Shown here: positions 17,131 to 25,360 of the stretch, piece after piece
Position numbering within the stretch: the stretch's first letter is position 1
How the letters are laid out: each line of letters begins with the position of its first letter
From: CAZHAX01 sp964530325
GTDB taxonomy: Bacteria; Chloroflexota; Anaerolineae; B4-G1
DNA length: 64,000 nucleotides
Direction: 5' to 3'
Assembly: GCA_964530325.1 (NCBI GenBank)
Contig: CAZHAX010000002.1
Location: 248,001-312,000 of the forward strand
Position numbers and translations under genes: made by a program
Notes under the pieces: model-generated
What the model was told of the DNA's origin: nothing
Databases searched by the model: none
What the model saw: only the letters and a program-made list of their open reading frames with translations

Positions 17131-18372
17131 CTAGTTCTCCCAGCGGCCGAACACCAGGCACCCGTTGTGGCCGCCGAAGCCGAACGAGTTCGAGAGGACG
17201 TACTGGGGCCTCACCTCCCGCGCCTCGTTGGGCACGTAGTCGAGGTCGCACTCGGGATCGGGGTTCTCGTAGTTGATCGTTGGAGGCACCCAACCGGTCT
17301 CAAGGCACCTGACGCATACAATCGCCTCGGCGGCACCGGCGCCGCCCATCAGGTGGCCCATCATCGACTTCGTGGCACTCACCGGCACCCTCTCCGCGTG
17401 TGCACCGAATACGCTGCGGATAGCCTTCGTCTCCATCTTGTCGTTTAGCACTGTGCTGGTGCCGTGGGCGTTGATGTAGCCGATCTGCTCGGGGGAAAGA
17501 CCGGCGTCCTGGATGGCAATCTCCATGGCCCGTGCTGCGCCAACTCCTTCGGGATCTGGGGCCGTGATGTGGGAAGCGTCGGCGGTCGAGCCATAGCCAA
17601 GGAACTCGGCCAGGATGCGGGCGCCTCTGGCCTGGGCAAACTCCAGGCTCTCCAGCACTATTATGCCTGCTCCCTCGGCAATCACGAATCCGTCCCGCTC
17701 TGCGTCGAAGGGGCGGGATGCGCGCTCCGGCTCGTCGTTGCGGGCTGAGAGAGCGCCCATGTTGGCGAAGCCCGCCACCGAGACCGGCGCTATGCCGGCC
17801 TCGCTGCCGCCGGCCAGCATCACTTCCGCCTGGCCTCGCCGGATTGTCTCGGCTGCCTCACCGATAGCGTGAGACCCGGTGGCACAGGCGGAGGAGACGC
17901 AGTGGTTCGGGCCCCTCAACTGGTTATCGAGAGCTAGCTTGGCCGATGCCGAGTTGGGCATCATCATCGGAACCATGAACGGGCTGACGCGGCGCGGACC
18001 GCCCTCGACGTACAGGCTGTAGTTCGTCACCAGAGTGACCATTCCGCCCACGCCTGTGCCGACGACAGCGCCGGCCACCTTGCTGACCTCATCATCGATC
18101 TTCAGGCCACAGTCTGCCATCGCCTGTCGGGCCGCCTCCATCGCGAACAGCGTGAAGCGGTCGTTTCGCCGGGCCTCGCGCCGCCCAAAGGCCTCTTCCG
18201 GGTCGAAATCCTTGACCTGGGCGGCTATCTGAACGTCCAGGTCTGATGGGTCGAAGCCTGTGATGCGGGCGACGCCACTCCGACCGGCGATGAGCGCGTC
18301 CCACGTGCTGGGGACATCGTTGCCTAGCGGCGTTACTGCACCGAGACCGGTTACCACGATGCGCCTGGTCAC
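17131..18372 (-). CDS. fabF: beta-ketoacyl-ACP synthase II FabF
   Basis: Elongating condensing enzyme of fatty-acid synthesis, 413 residues. Catalytic Cys in SSACATGSHAIG, the two His in NAHGTST and KSMMGHLMGGAG, and the C-terminal NSFGFGGHNGCLVF are all in place. The start is GTG 18372, with GGAGGT upstream on the minus strand. It is the first gene of the minus-strand operon fabF-fabH-carboxyltransferase-accC-biotin carrier and is divergent from proB across about 235 bp. Confidence 0.96.
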   Translation of the reverse strand: MTRRIVVTGLGAVTPLGNDVPSTWDALIAGRSGVARITGFDPSDLDVQIAAQVKDFDPEEAFGRREARRNDRFTLFAMEAARQAMADCGLKIDDEVSKVAGAVVGTGVGGMVTLVTNYSLYVEGGPRRVSPFMVPMMMPNSASAKLALDNQLRGPNHCVSSACATGSHAIGEAAETIRRGQAEVMLAGGSEAGIAPVSVAGFANMGALSARNDEPERASRPFDAERDGFVIAEGAGIIVLESLEFAQARGARILAEFLGYGSTADASHITAPDPEGVGAARAMEIAIQDAGLSPEQIGYINAHGTSTVLNDKMETKAIRSVFGAHAERVPVSATKSMMGHLMGGAGAAEAIVCVRCLETGWVPPTINYENPDPECDLDYVPNEAREVRPQYVLSNSFGFGGHNGCLVFGRWEN

Positions 18373-18532
18373 TAATCCACCTCCACTTGATGGGCGAAGT
18401 TCTAGCTAGTGTAACACCGAACATGCAGAAAGGTAACGGTGGCCTGCGTGGAGGGGCGCCGCGCACAAAGGGCCGGTGGTCGCGGGCTCCCGATGGACTC
18501 TCCCCTGGCGCGCGCCGGATGGGGACGGTCAC

Positions 18533-18561
18533 CTGGCAGGCACTGCTTCAGGTGGTATAAT
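18533..18561 (+). promoter_or_regulatory. promoter of proB (extended -10)
   Basis: CTGGCA (18533-18538), 17-nt spacer, TATAAT (18556-18561) with TG one base upstream (extended -10). The start of transcription would be near 18568, about 40 nt before proB. Confidence 0.7.
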
Positions 18562-18607
18562 GCACGGACAATCTGCATCCGGGCGCGGACTGGTCCTGGA
18601 GTGAGGG

Positions 18608-19783
18608 ATGGACGGAATGGGAAGGGGAAAGACGGGGGCCACCAAGACTGCCGCAAGTGCCTTCCTCGACAAGCCAGCCGAAGGAAGCCTGAGGATCGTC
18701 GTCAAGGTCGGCACCAGGACTCTCACCGATGGAGGCGATCGCCTCAGCCGTCCCCGCATTGTTGATCTGGTGCGGCAGATCGCACGCCTGCAGAACGCGG
18801 GCCATCAGGTGCTGCTCGTCACCTCCGGCGCGATCTTCGCCGGGCGGGAAGCCCTGCGCGGCCTGACCGTCAGGAGCGACATCCCGTTCAAGCAGACGCT
18901 GGCCGCCGTGGGGCAGATCGAGCTGATGGGCCTCTACCAGCGCCTCTTCGCCCTCTTCGACGTCAAGATCGCCCAGGCCTTGCTCACGCATGCCGACCTG
19001 GCTCACCGGGGACGCTACCTCAACGCGCGCAACACGCTGGCCTCTCTCCTGCAGCTTGGAGTCGTTCCTGTGATCAACGAGAACGACGTGGTGGCCGTGG
19101 AGGAGATCCGAATAGGTGACAACGACAATCTCTCTGCGCTGGTGGCCAACCTGGTGGGGGCCCACCTGCTGGTGATACTAACGGATCAGCCGGGGCTGTT
19201 CACCGCAGACCCGAGACTCGATTCCGGCGCCGAGCTGATCCCCCAGGTCGGGCAAATCGATGATCGGATACGCCGTCTGGCCGGGGACAGCCGATCCTCC
19301 GTGGGCACGGGAGGCATGGCCACCAAGATCGAGGCTGCGGAGATGGCCACTCGCTCGGGGGCTGCGGTCGTGATCGCGGCTGGCGATGAGCCGGACGTCC
19401 TGTTGCGCGTCGTCGACGGGGAGCAGGTAGGCACTCGCTTCGCCCCGGCCATCAGCCGCATCGAGAGCCGGAAGCGCTGGCTACTGGCCGAGCCTGTACG
19501 CGGGGAGATAGTGGTGGACAAGGGGGCAACCGAGGCCCTGGTCAAGCGGGGCAAGAGCCTGCTAGCCGTAGGCGTCACCGAAGTGAGAGGCGATTTTGAG
19601 CGGGGCCAGACCGTAAGCTTGCTGGGTGCCGACGGCCGCGAGATCGCCCGCGGCATCACCCACTATGGGGCGGCGCAGCTGGCGGCGATCCAGGGCCGCC
19701 GCTCGAGCGAGATCGACAGCGCTTTGGACGGCGAGTTCGGGCCTACCGTCGTGCATAGGGACGACATGGTACTGGTCGGCTAG
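18608..19783 (+). CDS. proB: glutamate 5-kinase ProB with PUA domain
   Basis: First enzyme of proline synthesis, phosphorylating glutamate. The amino-acid-kinase domain shows RIVVKVGTRTL, LLVTSGAIFAG, VINENDVVAVEEI and GDNDNLSALVANLVGA, and GTGGMATKIEAAEMA for ATP/substrate binding. A C-terminal PUA domain (about residues 285-365) is present, as in full-length ProB. At 391 residues it is slightly longer than usual because of about 25 extra N-terminal residues; ATG 18608 follows GAGTGAGGG. proA lies 47 bp downstream. Confidence 0.95.
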   Translation: MDGMGRGKTGATKTAASAFLDKPAEGSLRIVVKVGTRTLTDGGDRLSRPRIVDLVRQIARLQNAGHQVLLVTSGAIFAGREALRGLTVRSDIPFKQTLAAVGQIELMGLYQRLFALFDVKIAQALLTHADLAHRGRYLNARNTLASLLQLGVVPVINENDVVAVEEIRIGDNDNLSALVANLVGAHLLVILTDQPGLFTADPRLDSGAELIPQVGQIDDRIRRLAGDSRSSVGTGGMATKIEAAEMATRSGAAVVIAAGDEPDVLLRVVDGEQVGTRFAPAISRIESRKRWLLAEPVRGEIVVDKGATEALVKRGKSLLAVGVTEVRGDFERGQTVSLLGADGREIARGITHYGAAQLAAIQGRRSSEIDSALDGEFGPTVVHRDDMVLVG

Positions 19784-19830
19784 CGCGGAGAAGGCCGCGG
19801 GTCGACAGAGCAAGAGGCAAAGGAGTGTTC

Positions 19831-21090
19831 ATGGCGGACGAGTTGAGTGAACTGGGCAAGCGGGCCCGCGCGGCGGCGCGGCGGCTGCGGACGCTGGACA
19901 CGGCCTCCAAGAACGGGGCACTGGAAGGGATCGCGGCGGCGATTGCGGACCACCAGCCGGAGATACTGGAGGCAAACGCCCTGGATATTGGGGATGCTAG
20001 CGCCTCCGGCCTGGACGAACACCTGATCGAGCGACTACTGCTGACGCCGGAGCGGCTGGAAGGAATCGCCTCCGATGTTCGCGCGGTTGCCGCTCTGCCC
20101 GACCCCGTGGGTGAATCGTTCGACGTCCGCACGCTCCCCAACGGGCTGCGGGTGAGCAGGCGCCGCGTGCCCATCGGCGTCATCGGTGTGATCTACGAGT
20201 CGCGGCCGAACGTGACGGTCGATATCGGCAGCCTCTGCCTGAAGTCCGGCAACGCGGCGATCATGCGCGGCGGCAAGGAGGCTGCCAGATCGAACCGCGC
20301 TCTGGCCGACGCCATGTCGGCTGGATGCGAGGAGGCCGGCGTTCCTGGCGAGGGCGTGCAATTGGTCCGCTCCAAAGACCGTGCTCTGGTCAAGGACATG
20401 CTGCAGGCGAGGGAGTACATTGACATGATCATCCCGCGCGGCGGTCCAGCGCTCCATCGCTTCGCTCTGGAGAATGCGACCATGCCGGTCATCACGGGCG
20501 GCATGGGGGTCTGCCACGTCTACGTCGATCAGAGCGCCGATTTGGATAAGGCCGTGCCCATCGTTCACAATTCGAAGACGCAGCGACCCACCGTGTGCAA
20601 CGCACTCGACGTCCTGCTTGTCCACAGCGCTGTAGCGGCGGAGCTGCTGCCCCGGATCGCAGATGATCTGGCGCCTGCCGGGGTCGAGCTGCGCTGCGGG
20701 CCCAGGGCGCTGGAGATACTGGGTGGCCGGAAGCTCGTCTCCCCTGCCGGCCCGAAGGATTTCGACACGGAGTTCCTCTCGCTCATCCTCGCCGCCCGGG
20801 TTGTCGATGGCCTTGACGAGGCGCTCGATCACATCGAGGCCCACTCCACTCAGCACACAGATGCCATTGTCACGGAAGACGAGGGAGCTGCCAGACGCTT
20901 TGTAGACGAGGTCGATTCGGCCGCCGTCCTGGTCAACGCCAGCACACGCTTCAACGACGGCGGGCAGCTCGGCCTGGGCGCCGAGGTGGCCATCAGCACC
21001 CAGCGGCTGCATGCGCGCGGGCCGATGGCGCTGCGCGAGCTCACGACGTACAAGTGGGTAGTGCTGGGAGAGGGCCAGGTCCGCGCCTGA
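19831..21090 (+). CDS. proA: gamma-glutamyl phosphate reductase ProA
   Basis: NADPH-dependent reductase giving glutamate-5-semialdehyde, the second step of proline synthesis. The 419-residue protein has GVIGVIYESRPNVTVD, the stretch IIPRGGPALHR, and the region HNSKTQRPTVCNALDVLLVH with the catalytic Cys. AAAGGAG 5 nt upstream selects ATG 19831 over the in-frame GTG at 19825. It is the last gene of the proBA operon and converges with cysE. Confidence 0.96.
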   Translation: MADELSELGKRARAAARRLRTLDTASKNGALEGIAAAIADHQPEILEANALDIGDASASGLDEHLIERLLLTPERLEGIASDVRAVAALPDPVGESFDVRTLPNGLRVSRRRVPIGVIGVIYESRPNVTVDIGSLCLKSGNAAIMRGGKEAARSNRALADAMSAGCEEAGVPGEGVQLVRSKDRALVKDMLQAREYIDMIIPRGGPALHRFALENATMPVITGGMGVCHVYVDQSADLDKAVPIVHNSKTQRPTVCNALDVLLVHSAVAAELLPRIADDLAPAGVELRCGPRALEILGGRKLVSPAGPKDFDTEFLSLILAARVVDGLDEALDHIEAHSTQHTDAIVTEDEGAARRFVDEVDSAAVLVNASTRFNDGGQLGLGAEVAISTQRLHARGPMALRELTTYKWVVLGEGQVRA

Positions 21091-21126
21091 GCCTGCCGCT
21101 GGCTGCGCTGGCAAGCGATTGGCCTG

Positions 21127-21792
21127 CTAAGCTTTGCCTTGGGGCTTTCCTGCCGCCTTCTCCAGAGCCTCGATGCGCTTCTCCAGTCGAGCCTGCCTGG
21201 CCAGGGCCTGGGCCAGCGCCCTCTGCACCGGGTCGGGCAGCTGGTCGTGCTGGAGCACGGCGGCGGCCTCCTCGCGGCGGCCATCTCCGGCGATACGGGC
21301 GGGCACTCCGACCGCAGTAGCTCCAGAGGGCACGGACTTGATTACTACGGATCCTGCTCCGATCCTGGCGCCGTCTCCCACCGTGATGGGGCCCAGCAGC
21401 GTTGCGCCGGCGCCGATGACGACGCCGTCGCCGATCGTGGGGTGGCGCTTCTTCTTCTCTGCGCTGGTGCCCCCGAGCACCACGCCCTGGTAGATGAGCA
21501 CGTCGTCGCCGATCTCGGACGTCTCTCCGATCACCACTCCCATTCCATGGTCGATGAAGAAACGCCGGCCGATGCTGGCGCCGGGGTGGATCTCCACTCC
21601 GGTGATCCATCTGCTCAGGTGGGAGACGAGCCGGCCCAGGAAGCGCAGCCTGTGTCTCCAAAGGAAATGGGCCAAGCGGTGCAGCCAGAGAGCATGCAGG
21701 CCGGGGTAAAGGAATAGGACCTCCCACATGGTCTTGGCGGCTGGATCCTTGGCAAAGACCGTGCTGGTATCTTCTCTGATTCGCTTCAGCAT
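21127..21792 (-). CDS. cysE: serine O-acetyltransferase CysE
   Basis: Makes O-acetylserine from serine and acetyl-CoA. The 221-residue protein has an N-terminal helical part, then left-handed beta-helix hexapeptide repeats (GVEIHPGASIGRRFFIDHG, VVIGETSEIGDDVLIYQGV, PTIGDGVVIGAGA). The C-terminus is a predicted helical, charged tail (RQARLEKRIEALEKAAGK) of about 40 residues. It is the third gene of the Rrf2-cysK-cysE set, so the two enzymes of cysteine synthesis are regulated together. Confidence 0.94.
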   Translation of the reverse strand: MLKRIREDTSTVFAKDPAAKTMWEVLFLYPGLHALWLHRLAHFLWRHRLRFLGRLVSHLSRWITGVEIHPGASIGRRFFIDHGMGVVIGETSEIGDDVLIYQGVVLGGTSAEKKKRHPTIGDGVVIGAGATLLGPITVGDGARIGAGSVVIKSVPSGATAVGVPARIAGDGRREEAAAVLQHDQLPDPVQRALAQALARQARLEKRIEALEKAAGKPQGKA

Positions 21793-21904
21793 GGCACACC
21801 GCCCTTCGGCTGCCGGCTAGGCAGCAGCAAGCGCCTCGTCCAGATCGGCCCGGATGTCTTTGTCCATCACTACGCGGTCTGCTAAGTGTGCGGGTCCATC
21901 GGGT

Positions 21905-22834
21905 CTAATCCTCATCGAAGAGGCCGGTGCTGAGATAGCGCTCTCCCGTGTCCGGGAGGATGACCACGATAAGCTTGCCCTCGCTCTCCGCGCGGGCACC
22001 TACCTGCAGGGCCGCATGTGCCGCGGCGCCGGAGGAGATGCCGGCCAGGATCCCCTCCTCCCTGGCCAGGCGGCGCGCCATACGCGCGGCGTCCTCGTCC
22101 GTCACTTGCACGACCTCGTCTATCAGGTCTTTCCGCAGAACGTCGGGGATGAAACCGGCTCCGATGCCCTGGATCTTGTGGGCGCCCGGCTTACCGCCGG
22201 AGAGGACAGGGGAGCCTGCGGGCTCCACGGCGACGACCCTGAGTGCCGGCTTGTGCTGCTTCAGGGTATCCGCCGTGCCGGTTATAGTGCCGCCGGTGCC
22301 CACACCGGCCACGAAGACGTCCACCCCTCCGTCGGTATCGCGCCAGATCTCCTCTGCAGTCGTACGACGATGGATCTCAGGGTTGGCCTGGTTCTTGAAC
22401 TGCTGGGGGATGAAGGAGCGCTTGAACTCCTCTGCCAGCTCTTCCGCCCTGAGGATTGCACCCGCCATCCCGTCCGCGCCTGGTGTGAGGACGAGCTCCG
22501 CCCCGAGGGCCTGCAGCAGCCAGCGCCGCTCGATGCTCATCGTATCCGGCATCGTCAGGACGAGCCTGTATCCTCTGGCAGCGCAGACGAAGGCCAGCCC
22601 GACGCCCGTGTTGCCGCTCGTCGGCTCCACGATCACCGTGTTCTCGTCGATCAAGCCGCCCCGCTCGGCGGCTTCGATCATGTTCACCCCGATGCGGTCC
22701 TTGACGCTGCCGAGCGGGTTGAAGGACTCGATCTTGGCCACGACTGTGGCGGACAGCCCATCTGTGACGTGGTTGAGCCTGACCAACGGGGTATTGCCGA
22801 TCGTCTCGGTGATATCGCCGTATATCGCTGCCAC
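21905..22834 (-). CDS. cysK: cysteine synthase CysK
   Basis: PLP enzyme making cysteine from O-acetylserine and sulfide, 309 residues. NPLGSVKDRIGVNMI holds the PLP lysine; PTSGNTGVGLAF, GVGTGGTITG and GISSGAAAHAAL are the substrate and phosphate loops. The start is GTG 22834, whose G is the last base of the preceding Rrf2 stop codon, so translation is coupled. Longer frames run back into the regulator gene and are not conserved. Confidence 0.95.
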   Translation of the reverse strand: MAAIYGDITETIGNTPLVRLNHVTDGLSATVVAKIESFNPLGSVKDRIGVNMIEAAERGGLIDENTVIVEPTSGNTGVGLAFVCAARGYRLVLTMPDTMSIERRWLLQALGAELVLTPGADGMAGAILRAEELAEEFKRSFIPQQFKNQANPEIHRRTTAEEIWRDTDGGVDVFVAGVGTGGTITGTADTLKQHKPALRVVAVEPAGSPVLSGGKPGAHKIQGIGAGFIPDVLRKDLIDEVVQVTDEDAARMARRLAREEGILAGISSGAAAHAALQVGARAESEGKLIVVILPDTGERYLSTGLFDED

Positions 22835-23277
22835 TAGTCGAGGCCCTCCTCGATCGTTCGTGCCTCGTCTCGCAGGTCCCGCAGGGTGACAGAGCCCAGC
22901 AGCTCGGCAATGGAGTCTGAAAGGCGCTTCCATAGCCGATGGCTGACGCACCGCTCAATCCTGTCGCAGCTAGGCTGGTCGCCGGGCATGGTGCAGTGGA
23001 CGACAGCGACCGGCCCTTCTACTGCGGTGATCACGTCGCCCGCGGTGATCCTCGATGCTTCTCGAGCCAGGCGGTATCCACCGCCGGGACCTTTGATGCC
23101 TTCCACGAGGCCAGCGCGGCGGAGCTCTCTGAAGAGCTGGGCGACGTAGTCTGCCGATATCTCCTGCCGCTCGGCGATGACCTGGCGCAGGACTGGGCCA
23201 TCTGCCTGATGTAGAGCCAGGTCCACCATCGCCCGGAGGGCATACCGTCCGCGCGTCGAAATCCGGATCATAGTCAT
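22834..23277 (-). CDS. Rrf2-family regulator of the cysteine operon
   Basis: A 147-residue winged-helix regulator (MIRISTRGRYALRAMVDLAL at the start; KGPGGGYRLAREASRIT wing). Three cysteines in HCTMPGDQPSCDRIERC are spaced x8 and x5, the place where IscR-type proteins bind an iron-sulfur cluster, so it may sense Fe-S status or sulfide/cysteine supply. ATG 23277 is the annotated start; ATG 23271 is also possible. It is translationally coupled to cysK, which resembles CymR/cysK pairs, although CymR lacks the cysteines. Confidence 0.88.
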   Translation of the reverse strand: MTMIRISTRGRYALRAMVDLALHQADGPVLRQVIAERQEISADYVAQLFRELRRAGLVEGIKGPGGGYRLAREASRITAGDVITAVEGPVAVVHCTMPGDQPSCDRIERCVSHRLWKRLSDSIAELLGSVTLRDLRDEARTIEEGLD

Positions 23278-23330
23278 ACACTCTTCTGGCGCCGCGCCGA
23301 AGCCGCGCCGCGTCCATTCGCGAGCCTTCG

Positions 23331-23367
23331 GAGCGCTGATTATACAACGGTTGAGCGCTGCAGTCAA
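23331..23367 (-). promoter_or_regulatory. promoter and repeat operator of the Rrf2-cysK-cysE operon
   Basis: On the minus strand TTGACT (23367-23362), 17 nt, TATAAT (23344-23339). Two copies of CAGCGCTC (plus-strand GAGCGCTG at 23353-23360 and 23331-23338) flank the -10 box 22 bp apart, about two helical turns, and are a good candidate operator for the Rrf2 protein itself. Confidence 0.75.
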
Positions 23368-23411
23368 CTACTGACCGGCGGGCCGGCTCCCGTCAATCTG
23401 CTATTGTCTGC

Positions 23412-23464
23412 TTGACACGAACGGCGGCTTGTGATAGTATATAGACGTATGTACATCTGTCTAT
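23412..23464 (+). promoter_or_regulatory. promoter and palindromic operator of the ArsR gene
   Basis: TTGACA (23412-23417), 17 nt, TAGTAT (23435-23440) form a near-consensus promoter. Directly after it comes a 24-bp palindrome, 23441-23464: ATAGAC / ATGTACAT / GTCTAT, with only two 2-bp imperfections. It covers the expected transcription start, the classic place for repression by an ArsR dimer. Confidence 0.85.
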
Positions 23465-23479
23465 GTGGGCGAGGCGACC

Positions 23480-23770
23480 ATGGCGACTGACAACTGCGTG
23501 GAGTTCTGTAGGACCCTGGGGGACGATACGCGGCAGCGCATCCTGAGGCTGCTGGTGAGGAAGGAGGAGCTGAACGTCAGCGACATCGTGGAGGAGTTCA
23601 ACGTATCTCAGCCCACCATCTCCCACCATCTGAACGTGCTGAAGCAGTTCAGCCTGGTGACCACCCGCAAGGACGGCAAGCAAGTGTTCTACGCTATCGA
23701 CCGGGCGAGGGTCACCGAGTGCTGCGGTATGCTCGTGGCCATGCTGGAGGGATCTGACGATAGGAAGTAG
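23480..23770 (+). CDS. ArsR-family transcriptional repressor
   Basis: A 96-residue winged-helix repressor: LGDDTRQRILRLLVRKEELN, VSDIVEEFNVSQPTISHHLNVLKQ (recognition helix) and the wing TTRKDGKQVFYAI. The ELCVCDL metal motif of ArsR/SmtB is replaced by ELNVSDI. Other cysteines (DNCVEFC near the N-terminus, TECCG near the C-terminus) could form a different metal or thiol site. ATG 23480 follows GAGGCGACC; the upstream GTG 23465 abuts the operator. It is probably autoregulated; no target gene is obvious because nothing follows closely on the same strand. Confidence 0.88.
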   Translation: MATDNCVEFCRTLGDDTRQRILRLLVRKEELNVSDIVEEFNVSQPTISHHLNVLKQFSLVTTRKDGKQVFYAIDRARVTECCGMLVAMLEGSDDRK

Positions 23771-24129
23771 ACGGGTGGTTCCTCTAATACCCAGCTCGAC
23801 AACACGCCGATTGGTGGGCCGGCGCCGTCATCGGCAGTGCAGTCATCGGGTTCTGGCCGGATGGGGACGGCCTCTTCGGTGAGGCCTACCGCAAGGGGCC
23901 TCCGGGTGGTAGAATGATGCAATTGGCCGTGGCCGTCGACAGCGGCTGGTCACGGCGTCGGAGCGATCGAGAAGCATGGTCTTCCCGGCGTTGCTTGAGG
24001 GCAGCGCGGTGAGGGTAGAGGAAGCTGCCGGGGTGTTGCTCAGCACCACGGTGCGGGCCAGCCAGCCCGGGCAGGAATACGCGAGATCAGTTTCGCCGCA
24101 GGTCGGCGGACACCAAGGATGAGGAAACG
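23771..24129. other. 359-bp stretch without a clear gene
   Basis: The only signal I see is TGGTAGAAT (TAGAAT at 23910-23915 with TG extension), matching the extended -10 boxes of other genes here and probably serving the NifU-like gene. A 48-codon ORF (ATG 23977, stop near 24120) ends just before that gene but has no recognisable content. Confidence 0.4.
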
Positions 24130-24375
24130 ATGGAAAGCGACAAGGATGGAACGCTGAAGGACCGCGTGGCAAGCTGTCTGGCCGAGATAAGGCCCAGCCT
24201 GCAGGCGCATGGGGGAGATGTTGAGCTGGTCGACGTGAGCGATGAAGGCACGGTGCAGCTGCGGCTCGCCGGTGCCTGCCGGGGCTGCCCGGGCGCGATC
24301 ATGACGCTCCGCTTGGGCGTGGAACGGATCCTCAAGGAGCAGGTACCCGGCGTGGAGTCCGTCGAGGCGGTCTAG
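24130..24375 (+). CDS. NifU C-terminal-domain protein (Fe-S scaffold/carrier)
   Basis: An 81-residue protein made of the NifU C-terminal domain alone: LQAHGGDVELVDV, then GACRGCPGAIMTLRLGVE with the CxxC that binds a transferable 4Fe-4S cluster, and VPGVESVEAV at the end. Such short Nfu proteins deliver clusters to target enzymes, of which this locus has many. ATG 24130 follows GAGGAAACG. The frame stays open for 63 further codons after its TAG stop (separate entry). Confidence 0.92.
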   Translation: MESDKDGTLKDRVASCLAEIRPSLQAHGGDVELVDVSDEGTVQLRLAGACRGCPGAIMTLRLGVERILKEQVPGVESVEAV

Positions 24376-24567
24376 ATCGGCGCGGCAGGTGGACCCAGGC
24401 TGCGGCCGATCCTCCGGGATGAGCTCATCTCCGCGGTCGGCGAATGCAGCTTCGCCGAAATCGAGGGCTACGGCAACCTGAGCGTTTCGGCCTTCGAGCC
24501 GCAGAGCAGTCCTAAGAGGGTGGTCGCCGCCGCCCGGGCCCCGAGCGCATCGGCACAGGGCAAGTGA
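24376..24567 (+). other. in-frame open extension after the NifU-like gene
   Basis: After the TAG at 24373-24375 the same frame runs 63 codons to TGA 24565-24567 with strong G/C preference at third positions and a plausible composition (for example ILRDELISAVGECSFAEIEG). There is no start codon of its own. It could be a relic of a longer gene or a chance open frame. Confidence 0.35.
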
Positions 24568-24579
24568 AGGGGGCGCTGC

Positions 24580-25344
24580 ATGCGACTGTTGGCCGTCATC
24601 TCGGGCGAATACGGACAGAGGCACGTTGCGAACGTCCGCTCCCAGGCTCCGGCTGATTGGCAGATCGAGACCTGGCGGGCGCCCGCCGTCCTCCCTCCGA
24701 TGATCGACTATCCGGAGGATCACCTACCGGACTGGCTGCCTCAAGTGGACCTCATCCTCTCCATCGTCGAGCACAAAGGCGTGGCTGAGCTGCTTCCGGA
24801 GATGGCGAAGCGGACCGGGGCCCGGGCTGTGATAGCTCCGGTCGATCGAGAGGAATGGCTGCCCCGCGGTCTGGCCCGCCAGCTGCGCGGCTGGCTAGAG
24901 GATATTGGAGTCGCCTGTGCTACCCCCAAGCCCCTCTGCTCCCTCACCGAGAAGGATTACACCGTCCGCCGCCGGGAGAAGCTGGCCTACGACAGCCCCC
25001 TGATTGCTGAGTTCGCCCGCCACTTCGGGAGGCCTGAGCTGGAGATCGAAGTGGACGAGAGCAGCGGGACGATCGCCAGCGTCGCCGTAAAGAGGGATGC
25101 GGTCTGCGGCTGCGCTCGCTTCGCGGCGGAGGGGCTGTTAGGCGTCTCGGTCGACGAAGTGGCGGAGAGGGCGGGACTGCTCCACCATCACTACCCCTGC
25201 CTTGCCTCCATGGGGAATGATCCCGACTTCGGAGATACGTTGATGCACGTCTCAGGCAACATCCTCAAGGAGCAGGTGGCGGAGCAGGTCAAGCCCCACC
25301 GCGACCTGGCCTACGTCGTGCCCGACGAGCTGAGCGAGGATTGA
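24580..25344 (+). CDS. DUF166-family protein
   Basis: A 254-residue protein resembling the DUF166 family, which is best known from methanogens and other anaerobes (an old thymidylate-synthase label for it is not justified). Visible features are LLAVISGEYGQRHV at the N-terminus, VDLILSIVEHKGVAELLPEM, CATPKPLCSLTEKDYT, the pair VCGCARFAAEGL, and HHYPCLASM. Several conserved-looking cysteines suggest metal binding. It follows the NifU-like gene on the same strand and converges with the helicase gene 16 bp downstream. Function unknown. Confidence 0.75.
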   Translation: MRLLAVISGEYGQRHVANVRSQAPADWQIETWRAPAVLPPMIDYPEDHLPDWLPQVDLILSIVEHKGVAELLPEMAKRTGARAVIAPVDREEWLPRGLARQLRGWLEDIGVACATPKPLCSLTEKDYTVRRREKLAYDSPLIAEFARHFGRPELEIEVDESSGTIASVAVKRDAVCGCARFAAEGLLGVSVDEVAERAGLLHHHYPCLASMGNDPDFGDTLMHVSGNILKEQVAEQVKPHRDLAYVVPDELSED

Positions 25345-25360
25345 GACGGGACGCGGCCGG

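Noticed and set aside
23977..24121. A 48-codon ORF just before the NifU-like gene
   Set aside because: No ribosome-binding site, no recognisable sequence and only chance length for GC-rich DNA.
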